Source: Argentina anserina (Eukaryota; Streptophyta; Magnoliopsida; Rosales; Rosaceae). Taken from it: a stretch of DNA of 64,000 nucleotides. This document shows positions 46,045-60,100 of this stretch, one piece after another; position 1 is the stretch's first letter; each line of letters starts with the position of its first letter. A program made the position numbers and the translations under genes. The notes under the pieces are model-generated. The model had not been told where the DNA came from and searched no databases. It worked only from the letters and a program-made list of their open reading frames with translations. The DNA lies in contig NC_065873.1 of NCBI RefSeq assembly GCF_933775445.1, positions 24,304,001-24,368,000 on the forward strand, written 5' to 3'.

Positions 46045-49000
46045 ATGGAGAGTAGTAGCGCAGATGTTTACAGGGTGAGCAGTGCTCGTCTGAGCAGTTC
46101 AAACATTTGGAGGAACAGCACCATGGATGTTTTCTCCCATTCTGCACACGAAGAAGATGATGAAGAAGCACTGAAATGGGCTGCCATCGAAAAACTACCA
46201 ACTTACCTTCGTGTAAGGAGAGGCATTTTCACCGAGGAAGAAGGTGAATCCAGAGAGATTGACATCAAGAATCTTGGGGCGATAGAGAGGAAGAATGTGC
46301 TGGAAAGGCTGGTGAAAGTTGCAGAGGAAGATAATGAGAGGTTCTTGAGGAAGCTCAAGGACCGGATTGATCGGTAAAGTTTCAAATCTCGATTAGCTAA
46401 TTGCTTGTATTGCCACAACTGAGTATCTATTTATGTCCATATCAATTGCAGATTGAAAATGCTTCAGTGAGCTTTTAGCAGTTGTGTTTTCATGGAGTTT
46501 GAGGAAAGTTGTGTTTGTCTTTCCAATTTTTGATTTCAGGGTTGGACTTGAATTTCCGACTATTGAAGTCCGGTTTGAGCATTTGAATGTTGAAGCAGAA
46601 GCATATGTAGGAGGGAGGGCGCTGCCAACAATTTTTAATTTTTCTGCTAATATCTTGGAGGTAATTCATCTATAGATCATATAATTGAAAATGGTTAATG
46701 TGTATATGATTGACGCCTAATGTGCTATACAATTTTTAATTTTTTTTGTTGCCATATTTGAAGGGGTTCCTGGGTTTCTTTCGCATTATTCCAACTAAAA
46801 AGCATCCATTTCCAATCCTTGATGATGTTAGTGGAATTATAAAACCAAAAAGGTAAATGCAGAGTTAATTACTGATATGATCATTTAGCCAATGCGTTTA
46901 ATCTGTCCAGTTCTCATTTTTCTGGTTCTGTTTATGCAGAATGACACTGCTTTTAGGCCCCCCAAGCTCCGGAAAAACCACATTGCTTCTGGCTTTGGCT
47001 GGAAAACTTGCTAAAGATCTAAAGGTGAGGATATTAATTTCCAGTCTTGCTTCCAATCCCTCAATTTCAGAGTTGTTCAACTTCATGAGTGATAATTTTG
47101 TTCATGAATTTCCAGACTTCTGGTAGAGTTGTATATAATGGGCATGGGATGGAAGAGTTTGTACCGGAGAGGACATCAGCTTATATTAGTCAGCATGATC
47201 TCCACATAGGGGAAATGACAGTGAGAGAAACACTGGCTTTTTCAGCAAGGTGTCAAGGGGTTGGAGGACGTTATGGTTAGTTGAAGCATTGAAAAACTTG
47301 AATTGCAGGTTTCGTATGAAGAGCTTTAAGAATCTATATATAAATTTTTGCAAATTTTCAGATATGTTGGCAGAGTTATCAAGGAGAGAAAAAACAGCCA
47401 ATATTATGCCAGAGAAAGATCTTGATATTTACATGAAGGTATTGAAACAGCTTGAAGACTTCTTATACTTTCTGTATGTAGTATATTTTCACCTGATGGA
47501 AACCTATTTCTTGAAAGAGCCATTTTCATCTAACTAGAACTGCTTTTACTTTCTTCAGGCTGCATCACTGGAAGGGCAAGAGGCCAGTGTAGTTACAGAT
47601 TACATACTCAAGGTTAGTTCAGTTATCATACTATATGGTCCTTGTATGATCCTATATATTTTGGATTCTTGAATGATTATTTCAGATACTAATAGAAACT
47701 TTTTGCAGATTCTCGGACTTGAAGTTTGTGCTGACACTATGGTGGGGGATGACATGTTCCGAGGTATATCCGGCGGGCAAAAGAAGCGAGTCACAACAGG
47801 AGAGATGCTGGTTGGACCAGCTAGAGCACTTTTCATGGATGAGATATCAACTGGTTTAGACAGTTCGACTACATTTCAGATAGTGAATTCCCTCAGACAA
47901 TCTATCCACATTCTCAATGGAACTGCTCTTATATCTCTTCTTCAGCCAGCACCTGAAACGTATGATCTGTTTGATGACATAATTCTGCTGTCGGATGGGC
48001 AAATTGTATACCAAGGTCCCCGTGAAAATGTGCTCGAGTTCTTTGAGTATATGGGCTTCAAATGTCCAGAGAGGAAAGGAGTTGCTGACTTTCTGCAAGA
48101 AGTAATCTTCTGAATGAGACTACCCTTTCTTGTTTTACCACTATTACTATTTAGAAAGGTTGGACTTCATTATAACCTCATTTTTCTTGTGCACCATAGG
48201 TGACATCAAAGAAGGATCAAGAGCAGTACTGGTTGAAGAAAGAAGAGCCATATAATTTTATATCTTCCAAAGAATTTTCTGAAGCATTTCAGTCATTTCA
48301 TATCGGTCGAAAACTAGGTGATGAGCTTGCTACTCCATTTGACAAGTCCAAAGGTCACCCTGCTGCTTTAACTACTAAGAAGTATGGTGTTAGCAAAAAG
48401 GAACTACTCAAAGCCTGCATTGATAGAGAGTTACTGCTCATGAAGAGGAATTCATTTGTCTACATTTTCAAAATGACCCAGGTATTTCTGCACTAAACCA
48501 TTAGAGTGAAAATTGGCATGACCTGTTGGAAAATATTTCAAATTACATTCCAACATATGAATTTCAGTGAAGCATGCATATTAATTATTTATGGTGTTCG
48601 GTTTCAGCTCACTCTGTTGGCCTTGATAACAATGACACTATTTTTCCGTACCAAGATGCCCCGGCACACAGTTGAGGATGGTGGAATTTTCATGGGTGCT
48701 ATGTTCTTTACAATCATCATAATCATGTTCAATGGCTTCTCCGAGCTTGCTTTGACTATCATGAAACTTCCTGTATTTTTCAAGCAAAGAGACCTTCTAT
48801 TCTTTCCTGCCTGGGCATATTCCTTACCAACATGGATCCTCAAGATTCCCATCACCTTTGTAGAAGTTGCCATTTGGGTGTTCATGACATACTATGTAAT
48901 TGGCTTTGATCCAAACCCCGCAAGGTGAGAAAGAAGACATCATGGACAATCTATCTCCTATTTTTGTTGAGAATTTTGGTTTCAGTGTTTGATGCCAAAA

Positions 49001-52000
49001 CCCCTCAATGGCAGGTTTTTCAAGCAATATCTTTTGCTCCTATTCGTTAACCAGATGGCTTCCGGATTATTCCGATTCATGGGGGCATTAGGGAGGAACA
49101 TAATTGTTGCCAACACTTTCGGTTCTTTCGCTTTACTTGCAGTTCTGGTTTTGGGTGGCTTCATCTTGTCTCGAGGTGAATATTAATCAGTTTGATCATT
49201 CAAGTTTTCGTTTGTTTCTAATCATAAGTAAATATTACTGATGACATCAAACATATTGTTCTTCACCAGAAAATATAAGGTCGTGGTGGATATGGGGTTA
49301 TTGGGTCTCACCAATGATGTACAGCCAGAATGCTATTGCTGTCAATGAATTTCTTGGAGACAGTTGGAGTCATGTAAGTATAGAAGTTAGAAGATTTGGG
49401 GTGCTGAGTTCCAGAACATCTTTATTGAAATATTTATGGATGTGCATGTATTACAGATTCCTCCAAACTCAACAGAGTCGTTAGGGATCCAGGTCTTGAA
49501 ATCGCGTGGGGTTTTCTTAGAAGCACATTGGTACTGGCTTGGAGTAGGAGCTTCAATTGGATATATATTGCTATTTAATCTCTTCTACACATTGGCCTTG
49601 AAATATCTTGATCGTAAGTACTTAGGTTATATGTGTTTTGTCTCTCCAAAACTCTAAATGGTCCAAAGTCTTTTAATACTCTGAACAATGTTCCTGCAGC
49701 ACTTGGGAAACCTCAGGCAGTACTCTCCAAAGAAACTTTAGCTGAGCAAACTGCTGCTAGAGCTGGAGGAAACACAGAGCTACCATCAAGAGGAAGGGAC
49801 TCTTCAGGTGGCTAGCTCCAAAAGCTCCTAAACTTTTTTCTCCTTTTGTGCTTGTGACTTGACAGTGTGACTTCAATATAACATCATTTCTCTGGAATCA
49901 ATGCAGTTACGAAGAATGATAGTTGGAGAAGTGTGTCATCTCGAACATTGTCTGCTAGAGTAGGCAGCATTAATGAAGCCAATGAAAACAGGAAGAAGGG
50001 AATGGTTCTTCCTTTTGAACCCCTTTGGATTACATTTGATGATATCAAATATTCTGTGGACATGCCCCAGGTACTTTGTTTTGTGTTTTGTAAAGACACA
50101 AGAATTTCTGAACAATATAGCTGGAATATTTTCATGAAGAAAGTGTTTTTGGGCTTGAATGTTGATAAACATCTTTACATGGATAAGCATCAGTACACGT
50201 ATTGTAAATCTTGAACTAATTCTTAGAGCTTAATGCATCTGATCCCAGAATAATGTGCATGGTTGCAGGAAATGAGAACTCAAGGAGTAACTGAGGAACG
50301 GTTACCACTTCTAAAGGGTGTGACTGGTGCTTTTAGGCCTGGAGTTTTAACAGCTCTTATGGGCATAAGTGGTGCTGGAAAGACTACTCTAATGGATGTC
50401 TTGGCAGGAAGAAAAACTGGTGGATATATTGAGGGAGACATCACCATTTCTGGGTATCCGAAAAAGCAAGAAACATTTGCTCGGATATCTGGATACTGTG
50501 AGCAAACTGATATACACTCTCCTCATGTTACAATATACGAGTCTTTGGTGTATTCCGCATCGCTTCGGTTGCCCCCTGATGTTGACTCTGCAACTAAAAA
50601 GGTATGTTCCTAATGTTTTATTTTGTTTTCATTGGGGTTAAGAGGTTAGTACAAAGTTTCTGAATTAAGTGCTCAATGTTCTGTCAAATTTTTATTAACC
50701 ATATATAAATTGATTTGATTAATGGCTTGCAGATGTTTGTTGAGGAAGTTATGGAGCTTGTGGAACTGACATCGATAAGGGAGTCACTTGTGGGATTGCC
50801 AGGAGTGAATGGTCTCTCAACTGAGCAGCGTAAAAGGCTAACCATTGCTGTAGAACTTGTTGCCAACCCTTCCATAATATTTATGGATGAGCCAACCTCT
50901 GGCCTTGATGCCAGGGCAGCAGCTATTGTAATGAGAACAGTGAGAAATACTGTGGACACAGGGCGAACTGTAGTCTGCACAATCCACCAGCCAAGCATCG
51001 ACATTTTTGATGCTTTCGATGAGGTGAGATGCCTTTTCTGTATTTAGTACTGATCAATTTATAATTCCTACTTGATGTTGCAAGAACTGAAAAATAATCT
51101 TCCTACTACAGCTGTTTCTATTGAAAAGGGGAGGTGAAGAGATATATGTTGGTCCTCTTGGGCGCCACTCTTCCCAGTTGATCAAGTACTTTGAGGTAAA
51201 GTCTGAAACGGATGTTACTCATACATTTCGACATGTTAGATTAGATGTCATATCCCCCCTCCCTCTCATCTAAAATAGATGCTGACATGGCCATATTTTT
51301 TTTAAGGTACTTGATGGAGTTCCCAAAATAAAGGATGGTTACAATCCGGCAACTTGGATGTTGGAGGTTACTTCAGCAGCACAAGAAGTTGTTCTCGGTG
51401 TTAACTTTACGGAGGTATACAGGAGCTCACAGCTATATAGGTAGGCAACCCTTGATGTCTGAATTAGTAGTTTAAACTTTAAAATGCATGTCTAGAATCT
51501 TGACGACCTGCTACTGATTGCATTTACAAGGTATTGGAAGTTGTTGTAATGTTAAGCTCAGTAGGAGAAATTAATCTTTAAACTTGAAGCCAATAGTGAT
51601 TGACAGTAATCTTAATGGTTCAGGAGAAACAAGGATTTGATTAAGGAACTGAGTATTCCTCCGCCAGGCTCAAAAGACTTGTACTTCTCAACCACATACT
51701 CTCAATCTTTCTACTATCAGTGCATGGCTTGTTTATGGAAACAACATCTATCATACTGGCGAAACCCACCATACACTGCAGTGAGACTCCTATTCACCAC
51801 TTTCATAGCCTTAATGTTCGGAACAATATTCTGGGATCTTGGCTCCAAAAGGTAAGTAGCACCTTGAGTTTAAAACAAGATCTATTACGCGTGATAAATG
51901 TTCATCTAAGGCCTTAATTTGACCTGTAAATGCAGGGAAAGCCAACAAGATCTATTCAACGCCATGGGTTCCATGTACGCTGCTGTTCTTTTCATTGGAG

Positions 52001-52831
52001 TACAAAATGCCACATCGGTACAGCCAGTTGTGGCTATTGAGAGAACAGTTTTTTATAGAGAAAGGGCTGCTGGAATGTACTCTGCATTGCCATATGCCTT
52101 TGGACAGGTACTTATTAAAATGCCTAAGTTCAACTAAGTTTTCGTTCTCCAAAAGGGTAATGTTTCTTTGAGTACTCACCAAACTCCTAATACATGATCC
52201 GCAGGTTGTGATTGAGCTTCCATACATCTTAGTCCAGACACTCATATATGGAGTTATAGTATATGCCATGATCGGATTTGACTGGACTGTGAGCAAGTTC
52301 CTTTGGTATATCTTCTTCATGTACTTCACTTTCTTATACTTCACATTCTATGGGATGATGACTGTCGCTGTTACGCCCAACCACAACATTGCTGCCATAG
52401 TGTCATCTGCTTTCTATGCAATATGGAACCTTTTCTCTGGATTCATCGTTCCCCGTCCAGTAAGTTTCTACAACTAAATCCTTTGTGTTCATTATCTTTT
52501 ACCACACCAGAGATAAGAATCACACTAGACCATTACTAACATTACACTCCATATTCTGTTTTGTGCTTTACAGAGAATGCCAATCTGGTGGAGATGGTAC
52601 TATTGGATCTGCCCGGTTTCATATACATTGTATGGACTGGTGGCTTCACAGTTTGGAGACATAAAAGATGTAATGGATTCAGGTGAAAGTGTGGAAGACT
52701 TTGTAAGGGACTACTTTGGTTACAAACACGACTTAGTGCCTGTTGTGGCAATGGTGCTTGTTGGGACTTCAGTGCTTTTCGGATTCACCTTTGCCTTCTC
52801 AATCAAGGCATTCAACTTCCAAAAGAGATGA
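46045..52831 (+). CDS. Full-size ABCG transporter, pleiotropic drug resistance (PDR) type, copy 1
   Basis: ATP-driven exporter, normally at the plasma membrane, of the reverse NBD1-TMD1-NBD2-TMD2 layout. Twenty-three exons: 46045-46373, 46540-46660, 46764-46852, 46940-47024, 47116-47275, 47362-47438, 47559-47612, 47709-48101, 48200-48481, 48608-48924, 49015-49175, 49270-49373, 49457-49613, 49700-49807, 49907-50070, 50269-50601, 50733-51023, 51112-51195, 51307-51440, 51624-51851, 51936-52107, 52205-52459, 52574-52831; 4356 nt, 1451 aa, the usual size. NBD1: Walker A GPPSSGKT (~186), signature ISGGQKKR (~325), Walker B ALFMDE (~345). TMD1 starts ~531. NBD2: GISGAGKT (~899), a non-canonical LSTEQ signature (~1006), Walker [13 protein letters not shown] (~1026). 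TMD2 runs from ~1150 to the end, KAFNFQKR. All motifs are intact. Substrate unknown; ABCG40/PDR1-like relatives move abscisic acid or defence terpenoids. Confidence 0.95.
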
Positions 52832-54186
52832 GAGAATCAAAAAACCACTACAGCATTGTGAATACAAAGCCACTTCCATCCTTTCAAGTTAAGGGTCTGC
52901 TGAATTATCAAGTTCTTTAGTTAATGCGCAACTTATATCTAAATTGGTTTAGGATCTTTCTTCTTAGGTTTTAAGAATAGCATGCAGCTAACTCCATCAC
53001 TGTACTGCATTTGGAGTTGGATCTGAATTTTGTAACTGCATTTTACGTTGTAAGATATAAATTTCGTTCTTCTTTAATGAAAATATATAATCTTTGCTGT
53101 TGTCACATGAAGTAAGCAATGACGCTTTGCAGCATGGATGTAAGCAATGACGTTTTTTTTAGAGGTAACATTTCTTTTTCTTTAATAACATGGTTCATTC
53201 TGTGATCACATTCAAATCACATAGCCCCAGAAAATATATTAAACTTCAAAAGAATTATAATGAAATTTTAATTGATGACTTCACACCAACATTTTCAAGT
53301 AGCCACTTGTACATGCAAAGATGATGACTATCCAAAATTCCAAATCACTCATGGACATAATTTCAAAGGAAATTATTGAATTGGCCCACCTTCTAATTCT
53401 CTGAAACTAGCTTTTACCCGTGTAAATTTTCACGGATTATACAATGACTATAAAAAAAATAAAAAGTAGTTATTATAGTAATCTTTTTCGATATCTTCTA
53501 CTTCCCGTACATTTTCTCTTTTCCTCTAAATTTTATTTTACTTTTTTTTGCAGTTTACCATATTATTATTCCTACATATTATTTTCTATATATATATTTT
53601 TTTATCTCTAACATGATCAATTTAGGAAATTTAAAAATTTGGTGAAGTTGTTGACATTAAAGCCAGGCTTCTCAGTGGAGATAGAAAAAAGAGTAGCAAC
53701 TAGCAACCATGTGCACGTGTAAATATTAGTCATGTGATTCCTAGGCTTAGGCGGAAGCTTGAAGGCTGTTAGACGAGTATTAAAAGGGTCTAAGCTTGAA
53801 GGCTATTAGGCAAGTATTAAAAGGGTCCAAGTGGGAGTTAGGCGGTTATTAGGCGGATATTGAAAGGTGCTAGACTGCTAGACGGACTATAAGCGGGTAC
53901 TAAAATAGTCTGGTCCGTCAGATTAAAAAAGAAAAAAAATGCATTAGAGGATAGAAGAACATTTATAGATTTAGTCTTATAACCAAAACACACTTTGTCA
54001 ATTATAATAGGTCCTTAAATCATAGAGTAATTTAAACAACTTTTAATATATAAAAAGCTATAAAAGTAATTAATAAACTGACATGCAAAAATATAAGTTG
54101 AAAAGAAAAAACGGTTGGATAACTTCCCACAATCCCACATCTTATTTTTCCTCCACCAAAAACTGAAAAAAAAAAGATTAAAAAAA
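52832..54186. other. 3' flank of PDR 1 and spacer
   Basis: Holds the PDR 1 3' UTR (AATGAAAATATA near 53077 may serve polyadenylation). Around 53745-53920 there is a degenerate direct-repeat patch with TAGGCGG/TATTAAAAGGGTC motifs. No gene is seen. Confidence 0.45.
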
Positions 54187-56098
54187 TGTCACAACCCCAA
54201 AATTTCGAGTATGAAACCCTAATTTTGAAGTCGTGAACAACTCTAAAACAATCTCAATAAATCGAAATCATTTTAAATGTTACAACGGATCATTTATGAG
54301 TTCAAAATACAACCCAGTCAAACCGACTATTACAAAACCAAATTTATAATTCAACATTATAAAAAATGGAAATGTATAAATCCTCACATAAATCCACACA
54401 AAATCCTCACAAGAAAATCAACACAAAGTCCTCACCACAAGATGGAAATAAATAACTTCAAGTCCTCTGAGCGGTCTGTCGATTTCCGCTAATCCACACC
54501 TGCGGTGTTATCCCCTACACCATCAAATAGGTGCACCGGGATTGTAAACACAAACCCGGTAAGCTTTACAGCTCGTATGAGTAAAACAACAATATAACTC
54601 GCATATCAATATATACGAAAATCCACAACTCAACAAATATAAATGCACTCATGACTCATTGACGGCCCATCTGGTTGTCTAATCATGTGAAAATATATGT
54701 ACTCATGAGAATTGAGCAACCCCTCTGTTTACCCAAATGCATTTATAATATGGGTACTCATGAGCGCTGTTACACCTCGGTTACCCCTCATGTACTCATG
54801 TAGTACGCCGTCGACATTGGACAACCATCTGTCATCCAATATCAAAATATATGGGTACTCATAAGCCGATAATCCATTTGTTACCTCATATGCAGTACCC
54901 CGGAAGACAGACTAGAGCTCTAACTGTATCGTAACTTTTGCCCGGCTAAAGGCTAGGTTCCGACATGCCAAACACGTCCGAAGACAAAAACTCGTCCGAA
55001 GACATAAATCACATCCGAAGACTGTTCCAAATGTACTGTTTTTTTATTAAAACAATGTTCACAGTTACCGTTTTACCAAAACACTGTTCACGGCTACTGT
55101 TTTACCATGACACTGTTCACAGCACTGTTTACTAAAATAATGTTCACATTTATTGTTAGTCTGTTACAGAACAATGTTCATAAAAACACTATTCACAATT
55201 TTATTCATGCGCCGTTACTGTTCACCGATCGCAACTAATGATCACCAAATTTCACCACCACAATCTAAATGACATTCCTAACAACTTCCTAGTTCACCAC
55301 AAAGTCTAATTTTGAGTCTAAACACTTCAATTTAATAAGAACCGAAAAGCCCCAATTTAAAAACCTAGAATTTCTTTTCTTCGATTCTCCTAGCACACAA
55401 CGATTGGGGTTAAATATGTTGGAGATTTTGTAGTATGGAAGGAGACCTTCAAAATGAAACAAGAATCATACCGATTGGTTGCCGGAGGAGGGAGATCCGA
55501 CGAGTTGAAGTTCGGTGAAATATGCTTTTTCGGGAGAACTTCCGGGCTTCACCGCTCCTTAACGGCGGCGAGATGGCGGGTGACGCTACCACCAATCGAC
55601 AGGGGATGCAGCAACCTTTCAAACGTGACTGGTGCGCCGCTCTATGGTGGCCGGACGATGGAGATCCAGCGGCTCAAAGTTGGCTGCTCGGGAGAGAAAT
55701 TTCTGGATTTTTTCGTGGTGAACAGTACCCTTGAACAGTACCGATCTGAATTTCTGTTTTTTCTCCCCTTTTTCTCTTTAATTCCCCTATTTATACTATT
55801 TTCCAAAATTGTCCAAATATCTTTTGATTCGTAACTTCTTCATACGAACTCCGATTTAGGCGTGTCACGTGTCCACTAATTCGTATCGACGAGCTCTACG
55901 ACTTTCATGTAAGAAGTTTCCTAAGAATCCGAATGAGTCAAAAGTCAACTCTTAGACTCGTCAAATTGAACGTTTCCGAACAATTAATATTTCGAACCAT
56001 TTCGTTTTCATTCTCGGCTAATAAAATTGGACAATGACCAACTTAATAATATTCGTCAACTCATTGGAAATTAGATATGAATTTTTCGGGTTATTACA
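54187..56098. mobile_element. Probable solo LTR (Ty3/gypsy-like)
   Basis: 1912 bp beginning TGTCACAACCCC and ending GGGTTATTACA, i.e. TG..CA ends as in gypsy LTRs. The left flank AAAAA and right flank AGAAA agree at 4 of 5. It holds diffuse direct repeats (GTACTCATGAG, four TCCGAAGAC copies at 54970-55025, several ACTGTTCAC copies at 55030-55230) and a 126-codon open frame at 55454-55834 of unknown meaning. No gag or pol is present. Identification rests on ends and composition only. Confidence 0.5.
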
Positions 56099-57135
56099 AG
56101 AAAACTCTAGGTGTGTAATGACTAGTAAGGATTAATGAACATCTAAATCCAATGAATTAAAAAATACATTTGTTTGAAGAGGGGTTGTGCGTGTCAGTAA
56201 CCCTCGTGATTACAAGTGGATGAACATCAATATGAACGTCGAATCTGATGAATTGAAAATTTGGGAACAATTTATTTTCATTTCGGCTTATGGAAATTGT
56301 TGTTGGGAAACATAGTTTAGCTTTTCATTTACTCTAGGAATTGATTCAAATGTTTCCATTGATTGATCTCCTAGGATGGTGCACATCAATCTTGAAAATA
56401 ACATTCATTTTTATCAGAATCTCTCACAATCCCATACTCAAGATTTTTCTTGTGCTCCTGGTAATGAAGTCTGTCTTTTCTTTTCATTTTTTGGCTCATC
56501 GTAAAATGAAGTCCTTGAATATAATAGCATCATACGCCCGCGATATGTGTCATAGTGACTGAACTTCACATGCAGCCAACATTTTCGGTGGCGCAAATAA
56601 CATATTTGGGAAAATGCTTAAGAGAAATTTTAAGCATAGAAAATCGTGTTAAGAGAGTTGTGGTCGAGTAGTTTGAGATCAAAGATAAGCGCTTCTTTAA
56701 TCTATTTATATTTATATATATTGTGATGTATAGAACTGATAAGGAAGTTAGAGAGGCTATAAATAGTAAATACGTAGTTGAAGAGGAAAGGCCATGTCTC
56801 CATGGATGCAATAATGGGTGATGACATGCCCATGTGACAGAAGCACAAGTCATGTCATCTCTGCTGAGCACCGAGGCAGATTTGAATTGATACATTCTGG
56901 TATAGAGCTCATCTCCCAGGAAATATGCTGATTTGAACCAAAAATCTTGGTGGGTTCTGTCTGTTTATGGTTATGAAGAAAGAAAGTCTTTATCTTGGCC
57001 AATGGCTATGAAGAAAAGACGCCATGGCTCCTGGAGGACGTGAACAGCACAATGAGCACAGCATTTAGTAGTGCACTACTGTTCATGTGTATTTAAGCAG
57101 TTTTGATATGTGGAGAAGTTGAAGGAATTGAAAAC
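56099..57135. other. Upstream region of PDR gene 2
   Basis: Non-coding sequence with the promoter and leader of the second PDR gene. A TATTTAAG at 57089 is a weak TATA candidate about 45 bp before the ATG. No other gene is supported. Confidence 0.4.
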
Positions 57136-60100
57136 ATGGAAGTTTTCTCAAGGTCTTCGCATGAAGAAGAAGACGAAGAAGCTCTGAAATGGGCTGCCAT
57201 TGAGAGATTGCCAACTTACTCTCGCGTAAGGAGAGGCATACTTGCAGACCAGGAGGAGGGTAGAGCTAGAGAAATTGATGTCAAGAATTTAGGAGTGCTA
57301 GAAAGGAGGAAGTTGCTGGAGAGGCTGGTGAAGATTGCAGATGAAGATAATGAGAAGTTCTTGTTCAAGCTCAAGGATCGCATGGATAGGTAAGAACTAG
57401 TTATTGAGTCATTAAACTTTTTTGTATAACATGTTCATGAAGAAATTTCTGTCTTGTGATTTTATTTGAATGCAGAGTTGGACTTGATTTTCCAACAACT
57501 GAGGTGCGGTTTGAGCATTTAAGTGTTGAAGCAGAAGCTTATGTAGGGAGTAGGGCGTTACCTACAATACTCAACTTCTACATTAACATCTTAGAGGTAA
57601 GGTACTTAATAAGGATTTTTCTGTTAATATAGCTTGAACTTTGCTTATACATTAGAATTTCTCTTTTTCCTGCAGGGGTTCTTGAATTGCCTTCATGTTC
57701 TTCCGAGTAGAAAGAAACGATTTCCGATCCTCCATGGTGTTAGTGGAATCATCAAGCCGAGAAGGTAATCACGCAATGTTGCTTATATTCATTAAAAATT
57801 ATTTTCATATGGTGGTCTGGTTTCTGCAGAATGACACTGCTTTTAGGCCCTCCAAGCTCTGGAAAGACTACACTACTACTGGCTTTGGCTGGAAAACTTG
57901 GTAAAGATCTGAATGTAAGGATTTATTTAAGTCTAATTAAGTATTAGCCTAATAAACACCCTTCGGTGGTTGAACCTGTTGTTACGTATAATTTAGCTTT
58001 CGGGGAGAGTTACTTACAATGGAGAGGGGATGGAAGAGTTTGTACCAGAAAGGACATCAGCATATATCAGTCAACATGATCTTCACATACCAGAGATGAC
58101 AGTGAGAGAAACTCTGGCTTTTTCAGCAAGATGTCAAGGAGTTGGACCACGTTATGGTACATACCGCAAGATTTGACATGTCCAATCTAGCCTGAAAACC
58201 TTTTGAAAATCTCATATTAAAGTTTTGATTTGCATTTGGTAATTTTTCAGAAATGTTGGTAGAATTATCAAGGAGAGAAAAGACTGCAAATATAATGCCA
58301 GACCCTGATCTTGATGTTTACATGAAGGTAGTAGAAAAATTGGCAGAAAAAGTTTGGCATAGAGAAACTGACGTTATGTAGAGGTTTCTGCAGTAATGAT
58401 GATGATGATGATGCTGATGATGATGCTGATGATGATAATAATAATAATATATTAAAAATAGAAATTTGTTCATGTTCCTTAAGAGAGCAATTTCTTTTTG
58501 GTATTTTCGTTTTTATTGGTTCTCATATTTTATTCTCCAGGCAGCTGCACTAGAAGGACAGAAAACCAATGTAGTCACAGATTATATACTGAAGGTATCC
58601 ACCATCCACAGAAGCAATATTGCTTTGGTCATCTAGTTACCTTTTTTTCATAATTTATGTACTTTTTTCTTTTGGAAATTTCCCCAACTAGCAACTATTC
58701 TGGCCGTTCTGTATATGCACTTCCTGTCTGTGCTAAAATAAATTTCAATTTTTTGTTTTGTTTTTCTTCAGAGTAATTATATTTCTGCTAAAATGACTTT
58801 ACAGGTTTTGGGGCTTGAAGTTTGTGCTGACACTATAGTAGGGGATCAAATGAGACGAGGTATCTCTGGGGGACAAAGAAAGCGACTCACCACAGGTAGA
58901 ACATATACATTGCTTGTCTGGCAGTACATTGCTTGTCTGGCAGTAAACACAAACTTTTTTACTAGTTCCTACACCGTAATAGTGTCACAGCATATTAAAT
59001 CTGGCTGCTAATTCTCGCAAGGAACTGATCAATAATTATAGGGGAGATGCTGGTTGGACCAGCAAGAGCACTTTTCATGGATGAGATATCCACTGGCTTG
59101 GACAGTTCAACAACATTTCAGATAGTGAAATCACTTAGACAATCCATCCACATTCTCAATGGAACTGCTGTTATCTCTCTCCTCCAGCCAGCGCCAGAAA
59201 CTTATCATCTCTTTGATGATATAATTCTACTCTCAGATGGGCACGTTGTGTATCAAGGTCCCCGGGACAATGTACTTGAGTTCTTTGAGTACATGGGCTT
59301 TAAATGTCCAGAGAGAAAAGGAGTTGCTGATTTCCTACAAGAAGTAACTGACTTGAGCTCATACAATAACATAACCATCTGTTCTAGAGATTGAATTTGA
59401 TTACATTTCCAAGTTTTATATTGGTTTTTCTTTCATGTGATGCAGGTAACCTCAAGAAAAGATCAAGAGCAATACTGGGCTGTCAATGACAAGACTTATA
59501 GCTTTGTTACTTCCAAGAGCTTCGCTGAAGCCTTGCAGTCATTTTACATTGGCCGAGAACTTGGTGATGAGCTTTCTATTCCATTTGACAAGTCTAAAGG
59601 CCACCCTGAAGCTTTAACAACTAGGAAGTATGGCGTCAGCAAGAAGGAATTATTCAAAGCTTGTATGTCTAGGCAAGTTTTGCTCATGAAGAGGAATTCA
59701 TTTATCCACATTTTCAAAGTTGCGCAGGTAAGTAAGCAGCATATTATAATAGAACTTCAAGCTACAACTGAAAATTCGTAATATTAGTCGCATGTGATCC
59801 TACTACAAGCAGCATATTACAATGATCAATCCATAAATGCGAAAGTAAAAGTTGTGTTCATTGACCAACCGGCAATATAATTGAATCGTATATTTCTACT
59901 GCTTTTGATTTCAGATGATTCTAATGTCTTTTGTAACAATAACATTATTTCTACGAACTGAGATGCATCGAGGTACTGTCGAAGATGGTGGGATATATAT
60001 GGGAGCATTGTTTTACACAATGATGATTATTATGTTCAATGGATTCTCAGAGCTGTCTATGACTGTCATGAAGCTTCCTGTGTTTTTCAAGCAACGGGAC

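Noticed and set aside
55454..55834. 126-codon open frame in the putative solo LTR
   Set aside because: No domain recognised and it lies wholly in repeat DNA. Mentioned only as a property of the element.
57103..57135. Upstream extension of PDR 2 before its first ATG
   Set aside because: It has no in-frame ATG (it would need a TTG start); the ATG at 57136 matches an internal Met of copy 1.
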